DNA of 7,474 nucleotides from Actinomycetes bacterium (GTDB lineage: Bacteria > Actinomycetota > Acidimicrobiia > Acidimicrobiales > Acidimicrobiaceae): NCBI GenBank assembly GCA_021819025.1, contig JAKASN010000079.1, positions 1-7,474 on the forward strand, in the 5' to 3' direction. Under the pieces are notes generated by a model. It was given only the letters and a program-made list of their open reading frames with translations. It searched no databases and was not told the origin of the DNA. The translations under genes and the position numbers were made by a program. Each line of letters starts with the position of its first letter. Within the stretch, counting starts at the first letter, position 1. Shown one piece after another: positions 6,956-7,474 of the stretch.

Positions 6956-6977
6956 CTAAATGGTCCACACCATTTAG
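6956..6977. promoter_or_regulatory. Operator 3: long-arm palindrome related to operator 2
   Basis: Arms CTAAATGGT (6956-6964) and ACCATTTAG (6969-6977) are perfect 9-bp inverted repeats around the spacer CCAC. The core GTCCACAC (6963-6970) matches GTNTANAC at 5 of 6 fixed positions. From 6959 to 6977 the site agrees with 3409-3427 at 16 of 19 positions. It is about 330 bp before the permease start. It is probably bound by the same GntR protein, which is inference. Confidence 0.6.
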
Positions 6978-7202
6978 CAACTATGCGCTATCATTGGCGA
7001 AGTTGATCCGTTGCGGCGCGACCGGAAAGACACTGTGGAGGGGATGGCGCCAAAAACATCGCTGGCATGGGGACAAAAGCCAAGCGAGCTGGAAAGTACC
7101 ACGCGAACCGCACAACATATCCCGAATGCAGACCAACTCAGCGGGAGACGAATTGTCTGTTCGCGTGTCAGCACTGACCAATACGACCACTAGGAAAAGG
7201 CA

Positions 7203-7227
7203 CTGGAGAAAACGGCGCGGTCTCCAG
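7203..7227 (+). repeat. 7-bp stem hairpin in the permease leader
   Basis: CTGGAGA (7203-7209) and TCTCCAG (7221-7227) are perfect inverted repeats with an 11-nt loop, 79 nt upstream of the permease ATG. No T-run follows. It may be an RNA structure in the leader; I do not recognise it as part of a known riboswitch. Confidence 0.35.
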
Positions 7228-7306
7228 CTATGTTTCGAGCTACCCGATGACGCCGCGCCGAGTCCAGAGATCCAGGTTCAAGCAAGCAACTTTGAGGGGG
7301 CACCTT

Positions 7307-7474
7307 ATGACAGATAAACAACACGAGGCTGATGCCGCGGACTTAGCGGATTTGGGCTATAAACAAAACCTGAAGCGCAGCCTCGGCTCGTTCTCGTCTT
7401 TCGCAGCCGGGTACAGCTTTATCTCGGTTCTTACCGGAATGTTCGAGCTCTTTGGCTTCGGATATGCTTTCGGC
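7307..7474 (+). CDS. APC-superfamily amino acid/amine permease (N-terminal part, cut by the window end)
   Basis: The first 56 residues are visible. A hydrophilic cytoplasmic N-terminus (about 1-17) is followed by NLKRSLGSFSSFAAGYSFISVLTG (21-44), the start of the first transmembrane helix as found in APC-family permeases of the GABA/choline/amino-acid type, then FELFGFGYAFG. Proteins of this family are usually close to 500 residues with about 12 membrane helices and use proton or sodium coupling, so most of the gene lies beyond 7474. GAGGGGG (7294-7300) is a strong ribosome binding site 6 nt before ATG. The transporter follows the dehydrogenase gene on the same strand but has its own long leader with an operator-like palindrome, so it is probably separately controlled. 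Its likely job is importing the amine substrate of the cluster; the exact substrate is not readable. Confidence 0.85.
   Translation, partial: MTDKQHEADAADLADLGYKQNLKRSLGSFSSFAAGYSFISVLTGMFELFGFGYAFG

Larger units (their letters stand above)
6756..7306. other. 551-bp non-coding leader between the dehydrogenase and the permease
   Basis: No convincing gene lies here. Frames opening at GTG 6755, GTG 6910 and ATG 7011 give arginine-rich peptides without recognisable motifs. The region holds two interlocking 6-bp inverted repeats at 6803-6834, a 9-bp-arm palindrome at 6956-6977 and a 7-bp hairpin at 7203-7227. TATCAT (6989-6994) resembles a -10 box just after the palindrome, but no -35 is clear. 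If transcription of the permease starts near 6977-7000, its 5' leader would be about 300 nt. Confidence 0.5.

Noticed and set aside
6755..7006. 83-codon ORF from a GTG overlapping the dehydrogenase stop.
   Set aside because: Possible coupling geometry, but there is no recognised domain and the composition resembles non-coding translation.
6910..7317. 135-codon plus-strand ORF ending 11 nt into the permease gene.
   Set aside because: The peptide is rich in Arg, Trp and Lys without motifs, starts at a GTG with no good ribosome binding site, and runs over the operator palindrome and the permease ribosome binding site.
1..7474. Search for CRISPR arrays, transposases, terminal repeats, tRNA genes and toxin-antitoxin pairs.
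   Set aside because: No regularly spaced direct repeats, transposase motifs, cloverleaf sequences or paired small genes of those types were seen.

Overview
The window reads as a bacterial catabolic gene cluster of moderately high GC. Starts are mixed (TTG, GTG and ATG), genes are tightly packed, and no IS element, CRISPR array, tRNA or rRNA is visible. The choline-kinase-like and HAD proteins have an actinobacterial look to me, but that is family memory and not a sequence-derived placement.

Layout, left to right. Bases 1-62 may hold the last 20 codons of an unidentified upstream gene. Bases 63-215 are a regulatory region with a near-perfect 20-bp palindrome built on GTCTAGAC. Next is a single-domain FAD amine oxidoreductase (216-1469, TTG start), then a convergent GntR/HutC-family regulator (2287-1514, minus strand). 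A short divergent promoter region separates the regulator from a choline/ethanolamine-kinase-like phosphotransferase (about 2408-3322). A second GTCTAGAC operator lies at 3406-3427, ahead of a HAD hydrolase (3457-4233). Then comes an 819-residue dimethylglycine/sarcosine-dehydrogenase-like protein with an FAD domain fused to a folate-binding GcvT domain (4296-6755). A 551-bp non-coding leader contains a third operator-like palindrome (6956-6977) and several hairpins. The window ends inside an APC-family permease (7307 onward).

How the parts may fit. The permease would import an amine, amino acid or amino alcohol. The GcvT-fused dehydrogenase would oxidise N-methyl groups and pass the one-carbon unit to tetrahydrofolate. 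The second, GcvT-less FAD paralogue would oxidise a related amine without folate coupling. The kinase and the HAD enzyme suggest a phosphorylation and dephosphorylation step on a small alcohol or amino alcohol. The GntR protein is of the subfamily whose known operator core is GTNTANAC. That core, exact at two sites and degenerate at a third, precedes three transcription units here, so the cluster looks like one small regulon. Substrate and pathway order are inference.
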